DNA from: UBA4465 sp002292365
GTDB taxonomy: Bacteria; Bacteroidota; Bacteroidia; Cytophagales; Cyclobacteriaceae
Reading direction: 5' to 3'
DNA length: 64,000 bases
Assembly (NCBI GenBank): GCA_943788615.1
Contig: CALSQY010000001.1
Coordinates: forward strand, 372,001 to 436,000
Below are positions 27,004 to 35,025 of the stretch, one piece after another. Position numbers and translations under genes: made by a program. Position 1 is the stretch's first letter. The number at the start of each line of letters is the position of its first letter. The notes beneath the pieces were generated by a model, which saw only the letters and a list, made by a program, of their open reading frames with translations, was not told the origin of the DNA and did not search any database.

Positions 27004-27033
27004 TTTAATTATTCTTGTTTTAATATAAATTTG
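27004..27033 (+). promoter_or_regulatory. Bacteroidota-type promoter for the dksA-like/scpB/rluB operon
   Basis: TTT at 27004-27006, 19 bp, then TAAATTTG at 27026-27033, an exact TAnnTTTG match. It lies 26 bp before the ATG of the DksA-like gene. Confidence 0.65.
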
Positions 27034-27059
27034 TTTTTTTTCAGCTTAAATGGAATCAG

Positions 27060-27437
27060 ATGTCAGATAAAAATAAATATTCCCACCAGGAACTCAAGGA
27101 GTTTGAGGATCTGATACTTCAAAAATTGAGGTTGGCCAAAGAAGAGCTGAACACGTTAATGGGATCTATCAATCACAGTACCGATGAGACGACTGATGGT
27201 TCTTATGGAGGTGTTAAGACTCTCGAAGACGGTGCTGAAACAGCTGAAAAAGAGCAGATGAATCAATTGGCCGCTCGCCAGCAAAAGTTCATTAATAATT
27301 TAGAGAATGCCCTGATCAGGATTAAAAATGGCACTTATGGTATTTGTGTAGATACGGGAATGTTGATTCAAAAAGAAAGGTTAATGTCGGTACCTCATAC
27401 GATGCATTCAATAGCCGCTAAGCTCAAAAAGAGCTAA
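27060..27437 (+). CDS. TraR/DksA-family protein with degenerate zinc finger
   Basis: 125 residues. An N-terminal helical hairpin (about 8-75) with many Glu/Gln/Leu residues is followed by the DksA-type C-terminal segment RIKNGTYGICVDTGMLI...ERLMSVPHTMHSI. DksA proteins enter the secondary channel of RNA polymerase and modulate transcription. The four zinc-binding Cys of the classical finger are reduced to one (GICVDTG), a form common in Bacteroidota. The stop overlaps the scpB ATG by 1 nt (TAATG). Confidence 0.8.
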   Translation: MSDKNKYSHQELKEFEDLILQKLRLAKEELNTLMGSINHSTDETTDGSYGGVKTLEDGAETAEKEQMNQLAARQQKFINNLENALIRIKNGTYGICVDTGMLIQKERLMSVPHTMHSIAAKLKKS

Positions 27438-27994
27438 TGGATTTTTTGGCACAGCACATCGAAGCCCTTATTTTTTGTGCACCAAAACCAATTACGGAGT
27501 TCGATATACAGGATTGCCTCAAAGAAATGTTTGAAGCCCAAGTTCCCATGGAAGAGGTAAATCAGGAGATTAATAACATTAATCAAAGATATAAAAGCGA
27601 GCAGTATTCCTTTGAATTAGTTGAAAGTGGGGGTGGTTATCAATTTTTAACCAAGCCGGCTTATGAATCGAGTATTGGTATTTTGCTCAAAAGAGGGTCT
27701 AAAAAAAAGTTGTCTAATTCAGCGCTAGAAACGCTAGCAATTATCGCATACAAACAACCGGTCACACGTTCCGAAATGGAAAATATTAGGGGAGTCAATT
27801 GTGATTACAGTGTGACCAGATTGTTAGAAAAAGAATTGATTTTGGTCAAAGGAAAGGCGGAAACGGTCGGTCGTCCCCTTTTATATGCAACCAGTCCAAA
27901 ATTCATGGATTATTTTGGTATTAATGATTTGAAAGAATTACCCACCCCAAAGGACTTCTCTATGGATGAGAACACCATAGGTGAAAATCAATAA
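27437..27994 (+). CDS. scpB: segregation and condensation protein ScpB
   Basis: 185 residues. Partner of ScpA and SMC in chromosome condensation. Two winged-helix domains are expected; the conserved helix ALETLAIIAYKQPVTRSEMENIRGVNCD (in two parts about 95-122) and GRPLLYATSPKFMDYFG near the end are diagnostic. Length is normal. scpA is not in the window. It is coupled to the DksA-like gene and followed 2 bp later by the pseudouridine synthase gene. Confidence 0.92.
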   Translation: MDFLAQHIEALIFCAPKPITEFDIQDCLKEMFEAQVPMEEVNQEINNINQRYKSEQYSFELVESGGGYQFLTKPAYESSIGILLKRGSKKKLSNSALETLAIIAYKQPVTRSEMENIRGVNCDYSVTRLLEKELILVKGKAETVGRPLLYATSPKFMDYFGINDLKELPTPKDFSMDENTIGENQ

Positions 27995-27996
27995 GA

Positions 27997-28743
27997 ATGA
28001 AAAAAAAAATAATTCAGACTACTGAACCAGCAGAAATTAGACTTAATAAGTTCATTGCAAATGCGGGGATTTGTTCGAGGCGTGATGCTGATCAATTAAT
28101 CTTAAGTGGTAAAATAACGGTCAATGACCAGGTGGTTCAGGTCTTAGGAACCAAGATAATGCCGACCGATAAGATTGCCTATCTAAAAAAAATCATTCAA
28201 TCAGAAAAGCTTCAATATGTGTTATTGAACAAGCCCAAAGATTTCATCACAACTACGCAAGATCCACAAAATCGAAGAACAGTTATGACCCTCATAGAAA
28301 AGGCTTGTGTAGAGAGAATTTATCCAGTCGGCCGTTTAGACCGTCATACTACAGGATTGTTATTGTTTACCAATGATGGTGATTTAGCCAAAAGACTGAC
28401 CCACCCCAAATACAAAATAAAAAAAATCTATCAACTTGAGTTAGATAAGCCCATTATTGAGGCGCATTACAATGAAATTACGGCGGGTGTTCATCTAGAA
28501 GATGGTTTGGCATCCGTAGACCATTTGGTGATTTTGACGGATGATCGTAAAAGTTTAGGTATTGAAGTTCATATTGGGAAAAATAGAATTGTCAGAAGAA
28601 TTTTTGAAAAATATGGATATGAAGTGCTGAAATTAGATCGTGTTATGTTTGGAAACCTGACCAAGCAAAATTTATCTAGAGGTAAATGGCGGCACCTGCA
28701 TCCCAAAGAGATAGGAAATTTAAAAGGTAAATTCTCCGTGTGA
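27997..28743 (+). CDS. pseudouridine synthase of the RsuA/RluB family
   Basis: 248 residues. An N-terminal S4 RNA-binding domain (LNKFIANAGICSRRDADQLI, about 11-30) precedes the catalytic domain with the GRLDRHTTGLLLFTNDGDLA motif, whose Asp is the catalytic residue, and the C-terminal KNRIVRRIFEKYGYEV segment. It converts a uridine in 23S rRNA (RluB-type) or 16S rRNA (RsuA-type); the scpB neighbour is the common setting of rluB, which favours the former. Confidence 0.88.
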   Translation: MKKKIIQTTEPAEIRLNKFIANAGICSRRDADQLILSGKITVNDQVVQVLGTKIMPTDKIAYLKKIIQSEKLQYVLLNKPKDFITTTQDPQNRRTVMTLIEKACVERIYPVGRLDRHTTGLLLFTNDGDLAKRLTHPKYKIKKIYQLELDKPIIEAHYNEITAGVHLEDGLASVDHLVILTDDRKSLGIEVHIGKNRIVRRIFEKYGYEVLKLDRVMFGNLTKQNLSRGKWRHLHPKEIGNLKGKFSV

Positions 28744-28917
28744 ACGGATCAATCCGTCATTAGCTAGTACTCAGATGTAGTGCTTATCATTCTATGTCCA
28801 ATGAAAACTAGCGCTATAAGGCCTTTTCTATTTCAAAAAGCATTTGTTTAAATGTCTTGAAATAAAATTTATGTATGCATGCATAACAAATTAATCAATT
28901 ATACATAACTTAGTAAT

Positions 28918-28945
28918 AAAAAAACCCAATCATTTGAATGGGTTT
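28918..28945 (-). terminator. terminator of tRNA-Phe
   Basis: On the minus strand, AAACCCA (28945-28939) pairs with TGGGTTT (28928-28922), followed by a run of seven T (28924-28918). It begins 4 bp after the tRNA 3' end. There is no T run on the plus strand side, so it acts only for the tRNA. Confidence 0.75.
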
Positions 28946-28948
28946 GAG

Positions 28949-29021
28949 TGGTGCTAGGTGGATTCGAACCACCGACTCACGGATTTTCAGTCCGATGCTC
29001 TACCAACTGAGCTATAGCACC
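28949..29021 (-). tRNA. tRNA-Phe (GAA)
   Basis: 73-nt cloverleaf on the minus strand: acceptor arm GGTGCTA/TAGCACC with discriminator A, D arm with AGCTCAGTTGGTAGAGC, anticodon stem-loop CGGAC-TGAAAAT-CCG type with anticodon GAA, and a T arm with GGTTCGAATCC. CCA is not encoded. It has its own promoter (29036-29065) and terminator (28918-28945), so it is a single-gene unit between rluB and the Fe-S genes. Confidence 0.95.
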
Positions 29022-29035
29022 CTAAAAAGTGGTTG

Positions 29036-29065
29036 CAAAAGTAGAAAAATATATGAACGTTGCAA
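29036..29065 (-). promoter_or_regulatory. consensus Bacteroidota promoter of tRNA-Phe
   Basis: On the minus strand: TTG (29065-29063), exactly 19 bp, then TACTTTTG (29043-29036), a perfect match to the TTG-N19-TAnnTTTG form. It ends 14 bp before the tRNA 5' end. Confidence 0.85.
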
Positions 29066-29100
29066 GTAATTTGAATGATTAATCTTATCAAAAAAATATT

Positions 29101-30420
29101 ATGAGCATAATTTCACAAGTCATTTTCACGGTGATCTTAGGAATATTCGTCTTTTTTATTGCAAAGAGGGTCAATTTCATCAGATTAAATATCGCTTTGG
29201 GTCGGCCACAAATAGTAGTTGGGGATAAGAGGCAACGATGGAAAAATGTATTATTGATTGCCTTAGGACAAAAGAAGATGTTTAAAAAACCTGTCCCAGC
29301 GCTATTGCATTTATTAATATATGTTGGGTTTGTATTGATTAATATTGAAGTATTAGAGATTATTTTAGATGGGGTTTTAGGGAGTCATAGAATTTTTGCT
29401 TCGTTATTGTCAGATTTTTATGTCCCCTTGATTTCATTTTTTGAAATTCTTGCCTCAGGAGTAATCTTTTCTTGCGTCTTATTCTTGCTCCGTAGAAATG
29501 TTATCCAGGTAGCGCGCTTTCAAAAGCCTGAAATGAAGGGATGGGCTTCTTTAGATGGGAATCTTATCCTAGTAATTGAAATTATCCTCATGGGCGCCCT
29601 ACTTTCCATGAATGCTACAGATCAGCTTCTGCAGGAGATGGGCAATGCTGCGTATCCTCTGACGGGATCATTTTTAGTGAGTTCATGGCTTATCCCAATC
29701 TTTGATGGATACCTTCCCAGTACGCTGGTTATCATTGAAAGAACGGCATGGTGGTTTCATATCGTGGGTATTTTTGGTTTTGCCTTGTATGTAACCTATT
29801 CGAAGCATTTGCATATCTTCATGGCTTTTCCCAATACCTACTTTTCCAAGCTGACACCCAAAGGGGTCATGGAACCGATGCCTGAAATTACCTCTGAGGT
29901 TAAAATGATGTTGGGCATACCTGTTGAAGGAGAGACTCCGCCGCCGGATGGCTTCAAATTTGGGGCACATGATGTCAGTGATCTTAGTCGAAAAAATTTA
30001 ATGGATGCGTATGCTTGTACTGAATGCGGGCGTTGTACTGCTGAATGTCCAGCGAATCTTACCGGGAAAAAGTTAAGTCCCAGAAAAATAATGATGGATA
30101 CTAGGGATCGTATGGAAGAGATTGGAAAGTGCAGGTCGAATGCCAAGATTCATGATGAAAAGTTCTTATTGGGAGGCTTTATAAGCAAAGAGGAGATCAA
30201 TGCTTGTACCAGCTGCAATGCGTGTGTAGAGGCTTGCCCAGTTTTGATCAACCCTCTAGATATCATTCTCCAGCTCAGGAGGTATCAGGCAATGGAAGCC
30301 TCTGGATCACCGGCTTCGTGGAATGCCATGTTTCAGAACGTGGAAACGAATGCTGCCCCATGGAAATTTTCTGCGCAAGATCGTTTCAATTGGTCAGAAG
30401 AGTTAAAAAATGATAAATAA
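29101..30420 (+). CDS. membrane protein with two 4Fe-4S clusters (HdrC/NarI-like)
   Basis: 439 residues. The N-terminal half has about five to six transmembrane helices (residues 3-21, 65-90, 100-125, 150-172, 213-238), resembling a NarI-type cytochrome b module. The C-terminal half carries two cysteine clusters: CTECGRCTAECP (about 303-314) and CTSCNACVEACP (about 369-380), typical of 4Fe-4S ferredoxin domains in HdrC- and GlpC-like proteins. With the HdrB-like protein encoded 12 bp downstream it should form a membrane-bound electron-transfer complex, passing electrons to or from the quinone pool. The redox partner is unknown. Confidence 0.8.
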   Translation: MSIISQVIFTVILGIFVFFIAKRVNFIRLNIALGRPQIVVGDKRQRWKNVLLIALGQKKMFKKPVPALLHLLIYVGFVLINIEVLEIILDGVLGSHRIFASLLSDFYVPLISFFEILASGVIFSCVLFLLRRNVIQVARFQKPEMKGWASLDGNLILVIEIILMGALLSMNATDQLLQEMGNAAYPLTGSFLVSSWLIPIFDGYLPSTLVIIERTAWWFHIVGIFGFALYVTYSKHLHIFMAFPNTYFSKLTPKGVMEPMPEITSEVKMMLGIPVEGETPPPDGFKFGAHDVSDLSRKNLMDAYACTECGRCTAECPANLTGKKLSPRKIMMDTRDRMEEIGKCRSNAKIHDEKFLLGGFISKEEINACTSCNACVEACPVLINPLDIILQLRRYQAMEASGSPASWNAMFQNVETNAAPWKFSAQDRFNWSEELKNDK

Positions 30421-30432
30421 TTAAAGTATAAG

Positions 30433-31224
30433 ATGAATATAAAGATACCAACAGTTGCAGTATTGGCTGCCGAGGGAAAGGTTCCTGAAATTTTATTTTG
30501 GGTGGGTTGTGCAGGATCATACGATGAGCGTTATAAAAATGTCACTAAGGCATTTGTCAAAATATTAAATAAGGTAGGGGTTGATTTTGCCGTTTTAGGT
30601 CCTGAGGAGACTTGTACAGGAGACCCAGCCCGAAGGGCGGGAAATGACTTTCTCTTTCAGATGCAGGCGATGGCCAATATTCAAGTTTTGAATGGTTATG
30701 GTATTAAAACGATTGTAACTGCTTGTCCGCATTGTTTCAATACCTTAAAGAATGAATATCCTGAGCTGGGGGGAAATTACCAAGTAGTCCATCATTCTAC
30801 CTATTTGCAACAGCTTATAGATGAAGGGAAAGTTATTCAAAAGGGAGCTCAAATCGCTTTTAAAGGGAGAAAAATAACTTTTCATGATTCTTGTTATTTG
30901 GGGAGAGCCAATAATATTTATGAGGCGCCGCGAAAGGTATTGGAAGCCCTCGATGCAGAATTGGTTGAAATGAAAAGATGTAAAACCAAAGGGCTTTGCT
31001 GTGGAGCGGGAGGCGGACAGATGTTTAAAGATGCAGAAAAAGGGAATAAAGAAGTCAATATTGAACGTACTGAAGAAGCATTAGAGACCCAGGCAGACAC
31101 CATAGCTGTGGCCTGCCCGTTTTGTATGACCATGATGAGTGATGGGGTAAAGAATAAAGAAAAAGAAGCGTCTGTGCAGGTGCAAGATTTGGCAGAACTT
31201 ATTGCCGAATCTGAGGGGCTATAA
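30433..31224 (+). CDS. CCG-domain Fe-S protein (HdrB-like)
   Basis: 263 residues with two cysteine-rich CCG-type domains: CPHCFN after TIVTA in the first half and HDSCYLGRAN plus CKTKGLCCGAGGGQMF and CPFCMTMM in the second. Such domains bind noncubane or 4Fe-4S clusters in heterodisulfide reductase subunit B, GlpC and LutA. An early WVGCAGSYDERY motif completes the first CCG unit. Soluble; expected to sit on the membrane Fe-S protein encoded just upstream. Confidence 0.85.
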   Translation: MNIKIPTVAVLAAEGKVPEILFWVGCAGSYDERYKNVTKAFVKILNKVGVDFAVLGPEETCTGDPARRAGNDFLFQMQAMANIQVLNGYGIKTIVTACPHCFNTLKNEYPELGGNYQVVHHSTYLQQLIDEGKVIQKGAQIAFKGRKITFHDSCYLGRANNIYEAPRKVLEALDAELVEMKRCKTKGLCCGAGGGQMFKDAEKGNKEVNIERTEEALETQADTIAVACPFCMTMMSDGVKNKEKEASVQVQDLAELIAESEGL

Positions 31225-31268
31225 TTTATTCAAACTTAAGCCCTAACTTTGTATTTTGATTTAGCCTT

Positions 31269-31754
31269 ATGAACAATTCCTTTGATCAAATGCCTGATGA
31301 TGCCCGATTGTGGGTATATCAGTGCAATCGAAAATTTATACCGTCAGAATTAGAAGCTATCAATTCCTCGTTACAAGAATTTTTAGCGTCTTGGACGGCG
31401 CATGGAACGGAACTAAAACCTGCTTATGCCCTGTATTATGATCAGATTATTGTCCTTTCGGTGGACGAGTCCTCTCATGGTGCAAGTGGTTGTAGTATCG
31501 ATACGTCTGTTGCTTTTATGAAATCATTAGAACAAATTTATAGCGTCTCTTTGTTGGATCGGACCCAGATCGGATTCATGATTGGTCAGGAGATAAGGAT
31601 AATTAATTTAAATAAAATAAAAAAAGCCATAGCTTCTAATAAAATCAAAGCAGAAGATATCATCTTAAATAATGCTGTTTCCAGTGTAGCAGAATTTAAA
31701 AAATCATGGCATCAAAGTGTTGATCAGTCTTGGTGTAAAAAATATTTCACATAA
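31269..31754 (+). CDS. conserved Bacteroidota protein of unknown function
   Basis: 161 residues, no signal peptide or membrane segment. The pattern RLWVYQCNRKF, then LASWTAHGTELK, then VDESSHGASGCSIDTSVAFMKSLE is that of a small conserved family in Bacteroidota that databases often label 'ABC transporter ATPase' although there is no Walker motif. It is 44 bp after the HdrB-like gene, the usual place for this family, so it may be linked to that electron-transfer pair. Function unknown. Confidence 0.7.
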   Translation: MNNSFDQMPDDARLWVYQCNRKFIPSELEAINSSLQEFLASWTAHGTELKPAYALYYDQIIVLSVDESSHGASGCSIDTSVAFMKSLEQIYSVSLLDRTQIGFMIGQEIRIINLNKIKKAIASNKIKAEDIILNNAVSSVAEFKKSWHQSVDQSWCKKYFT

Positions 31755-31833
31755 ATTTTCAACAAATAATTCATCGAAAAAAGGGAACATTTTTTATTTT
31801 TTTTCATGTTAGTTTTATCAAGGTATTTTGATA

Positions 31834-33804
31834 ATGAGATTTTTTTATAAGCTTTTAATTTTGTTTTTAATGAGTGGTTGTACTTCTCCTGCTACTCAAT
31901 TAATTAAAGGAGATTATGACGGTATGATCGCCAAATACGGGAAGTATGTAAAAACTAATGATGGTGTAACTAACTATCAGATCGCTGAAGCTTATCGACT
32001 TTCTAATAGAATCAAAAATGCCGAACCGTTCTACGCGTCAGCTCTAAAGTCAGGGATTGATCAAGATGATGCTTATTATTACTATGCTCGCTCCTTGAAA
32101 GCCAATCAAAAGTATGATGAGGCTCGTGAAGTTTTAAGTGATGCTTTGTCCAAAGTTAAGGACGAGTTGATTTATCAATTAATCACCTACGAAATAGATG
32201 GGCTGGCCTCTTTGGATGACATGCATGGAGCCGAAACTTTTTTTAGAACCAAGAATTTGGAGGAAATTAATACCTCAGGAGCAGAATATGGACCTGTTTT
32301 TCAAAATGGGAGGCTTTATTTTACTTCTAATCGTGATGGGGGTAAAATATATAAAAGCACAGGAACTCCCTTTACAGATATCTATAGTGTGGAGACGAAG
32401 GGTGCCAAAGTAGCTGTAAGAACCTTGACCCCACTAGATCCTATTATCAATAATCCCTTAGTCAACGAGGGCTCGCTCGCTTTAGCTGCCAATGGGAAGT
32501 ACCTATTATTCGCAAAAGGCAATTCCGGAAAGGCCAGTGGGACACTTGAAGTCAATATTTTTGCAGCCCGATACCGCAATGGTAATTGGGGAACTCCAAA
32601 GGCTCTTAACCTTAATGACCCCAATGCCTATGATGGTACTCCAGCACTAAACAAGGAAGGGAATACGTTGTATTTTGCCTCTAATAGAACAGGGGGCTTT
32701 GGAGGGGCAGATCTTTATTCTGCACAATTAGATCGAAGAGGAAGATGGGTAGATGTGCGAAATTTAGGACCTGAAATCAATACGCCAGGCAATGAGATGT
32801 TTCCCTTTATTTCCGAATCAGGGGTCTTGTATTTTTCTTCGGATGGTCAACCTGGCTTTGGCAACCTTGATGTCTTTAAGGCGACGAGGATGGGAGGCTC
32901 GATGATCATAGAAAACTTAGGGGCTCCGATGAATTCTTCTGATGATGATTTTGGATTTTATGAATACAATCTTACCCGAGGCTTTTTTTCTTCCAATAGA
33001 CCGGGAGGGAAAGGGGATGATGACATTTACACTTTTGTTAACGATGATCCTGATTTGAAAATCATCAATTATTTTTTAACGGGGCATACCCTGACCAAGG
33101 ATGATGGTGGAGCGGCTATTACAGTATCAAATACGAAGGTTTCTTTAATTTCCGAGGAGGGTCAAATATTGGATGAATTTTTTACTCGAGAAGATGGGGC
33201 CTATAAGTTCCGAGTTTATGCGAATGAAAATTACAATATTAGGGTTGAAAAGGCTACTTATTTTACTGCTAGAAAAGCATTTTCTACTGTTGGTAAAAGT
33301 ATTCGAAGAGATACGCTTACCCAATTTCAGACCGATATTACCTTTGAGTTGGATGTTGAATTAGATCAAATCGTAATTGAGAAAACAATTGTGCTCAATA
33401 ATATTTATTACGATTTAGATAAAGCCGAAATACGTACAGATGCAGCCTTTATGCTCGACAGTTTGGTGCTGATTTTGGAAGATAATCCTGAGATTTATAT
33501 TGAATTAGGCTCTCATACTGATGACAGAAATACGGATATTTATAATTTAGACTTATCGCAGCGGCGAGCCAAATCAGCAGTTGACTACTTGATTGGTCGC
33601 GGCATTCAGTCGAAAAGAGTTTTGGCCAAAGGTTACGGGGAGTCAAAATTAATTATTGAAAATGCTCAAACAGAAGCAGATCATCAGATTAATCGACGTA
33701 CCGAATTTAAAGTAATGAAATATAATTTTAAGGAGATTGAAGCAGAAGCTGAATCTGTAGATGAATATGAGCGCTTCTTCGACAATAATCAGGATAATGA
33801 ATAG
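31834..33804 (+). CDS. PorE-like lipoprotein: TPR, beta-propeller, CRD and OmpA domains
   Basis: 656 residues from the ATG at 31834 (a TTG two codons earlier is less likely). Lipobox LMSGC near residue 16. Then TPR-like helices (about 20-125), a PD40-type beta-propeller with repeated blades (RLYFTSNRDGG, TLYFASNRTGGFGGADLY, VLYFSSDGQPGFGN, GFFSSNRPGGKGDDDIY), a carboxypeptidase-regulatory-like beta-sandwich (about 410-500) and a C-terminal OmpA domain with YYDLDKAEIR and LSQRRAKSAVDYL that should bind peptidoglycan. This is the domain order described for the T9SS protein PorE. Similar proteins exist as paralogues in Bacteroidota, so PorE identity is an inference. Confidence 0.75.
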   Translation: MRFFYKLLILFLMSGCTSPATQLIKGDYDGMIAKYGKYVKTNDGVTNYQIAEAYRLSNRIKNAEPFYASALKSGIDQDDAYYYYARSLKANQKYDEAREVLSDALSKVKDELIYQLITYEIDGLASLDDMHGAETFFRTKNLEEINTSGAEYGPVFQNGRLYFTSNRDGGKIYKSTGTPFTDIYSVETKGAKVAVRTLTPLDPIINNPLVNEGSLALAANGKYLLFAKGNSGKASGTLEVNIFAARYRNGNWGTPKALNLNDPNAYDGTPALNKEGNTLYFASNRTGGFGGADLYSAQLDRRGRWVDVRNLGPEINTPGNEMFPFISESGVLYFSSDGQPGFGNLDVFKATRMGGSMIIENLGAPMNSSDDDFGFYEYNLTRGFFSSNRPGGKGDDDIYTFVNDDPDLKIINYFLTGHTLTKDDGGAAITVSNTKVSLISEEGQILDEFFTREDGAYKFRVYANENYNIRVEKATYFTARKAFSTVGKSIRRDTLTQFQTDITFELDVELDQIVIEKTIVLNNIYYDLDKAEIRTDAAFMLDSLVLILEDNPEIYIELGSHTDDRNTDIYNLDLSQRRAKSAVDYLIGRGIQSKRVLAKGYGESKLIIENAQTEADHQINRRTEFKVMKYNFKEIEAEAESVDEYERFFDNNQDNE

Positions 33805-33846
33805 CAATGATCTGCCGGTTCGTTGCTCGGGTCTTATTTTATTTAT

Positions 33847-35010
33847 ATGACCTCACTCTTCGCGCATTTTAAATTTTATTTTTATAATACCTACAGTCGT
33901 ATTCTTGGATTGCTTTTTGTTGCCAACAGTTTTGTGTTTGGAAATTGGGTGGCCAGAATACCGGACATAAAAGAAAGTCTAGGGCTGACAGATGTGGCTT
34001 TGGGCATGGGACTCCTAGGAGCACCCTTGGGATCTATCTTGGTCATGCCTTTTATCGGTTGGCTTGTTTCCTTGGTAGGTCTTGGACGTTCCTTGTATCT
34101 TTTTTCTACTCTTTTGCTTCTTTCTCCAGTAATGTTGGCCAACATAACCTCATTTAATAGCCTCTTGGCTTGCTTGATATATCTTGGGATTACTGAGGGC
34201 TTGATGGGGGTGGTTATCAATGCTGCTGCTAATGGAGTTGAAAGAAAATTAGAAAGGCCTATTATGTCTACTTGTCATGGGATGTGGAGTTTGGGTGCGA
34301 TGATGGGAGCTGCAATGGGAAGTATCATCGCAGGCTTGAATATTGCTCTGCAAATCCATTTATTAATGATTTCTCTGGTGGTACTGATCCCTCTATTATT
34401 GAGTCCTGAGATAATTCAGATGTTTGACACATTGCCTAGCCCTGAGCAAAAGAAAGGATTCCAAATGCCTAATATGGCACTTTTAGCCATTTCATTAGCT
34501 GCTTTTAGTATTTTTTTAAATGAGGGAGCCATTGCAGACTGGAGTGCGGTTTACCTGCGTGAGACACTGAAAAGTAACCCTTATCTGGTAGGGATGGCTT
34601 ATGCAGGTTACGCCATGTTCATGGCAGTAGGAAGGTTTACGGGTGATATGCTTATTCCAAAGTTTGGTAAGAAAAACCTAGTCATAGGTGGGGGCCTTTT
34701 ATCAGCCCTAAGTATGTCAGCCCTTTTGATCTTACACGAACCGTGGGCAGCCATCGTGGGATTTTCTCTAGTGGGTTTAGGGTTTTCATGCATTGTTCCC
34801 ATTTTGTATTCTTCTGCAGCCAATGAACCAGGATACACGGCAGAATCGGCCATTGCGGTAGTATCAACTATAAGCTTTACAGGATTTTTTATAGGGCCTC
34901 CGATCATTGGTTTTATCTCAGAGCAGTATGGATTATCTTTAGCTTTGATATTGGTTGTGGGACTATCAATAATGATTAGCGCAATAGGCACCATGATTCA
35001 TTTTAAGTAG
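33847..35010 (+). CDS. MFS transporter
   Basis: 387 residues from the ATG at 33847; a TTG at 33823 would add eight residues. Twelve hydrophobic segments in two halves. FVANSFVFGNWVARIPDIKESLGLTD at the start and the loop after helix 2 (LVSLVGLGRSLYL) resemble the YbjJ/FucP-like branch of the major facilitator superfamily. Substrate cannot be read from the sequence. It lies between the PorE-like gene and purM (15 bp). Confidence 0.8.
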   Translation: MTSLFAHFKFYFYNTYSRILGLLFVANSFVFGNWVARIPDIKESLGLTDVALGMGLLGAPLGSILVMPFIGWLVSLVGLGRSLYLFSTLLLLSPVMLANITSFNSLLACLIYLGITEGLMGVVINAAANGVERKLERPIMSTCHGMWSLGAMMGAAMGSIIAGLNIALQIHLLMISLVVLIPLLLSPEIIQMFDTLPSPEQKKGFQMPNMALLAISLAAFSIFLNEGAIADWSAVYLRETLKSNPYLVGMAYAGYAMFMAVGRFTGDMLIPKFGKKNLVIGGGLLSALSMSALLILHEPWAAIVGFSLVGLGFSCIVPILYSSAANEPGYTAESAIAVVSTISFTGFFIGPPIIGFISEQYGLSLALILVVGLSIMISAIGTMIHFK

Positions 35011-35025
35011 CGATATTTGTAGTTT

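Noticed and set aside
28744..28757. ACGGAT-CA-ATCCGT inverted repeat after rluB
   Set aside because: Two-nt loop and no T run, so it is not a credible terminator.
28874..28885. 12-bp perfect palindrome TATGCATGCATA
   Set aside because: Could be an operator, but it sits in the gap between two convergent units with no start nearby and no second copy.
31269..31754. Label 'ABC transporter ATPase' for the 161-residue protein
   Set aside because: No Walker A, signature or Walker B motif is present; the label looks like a database error.
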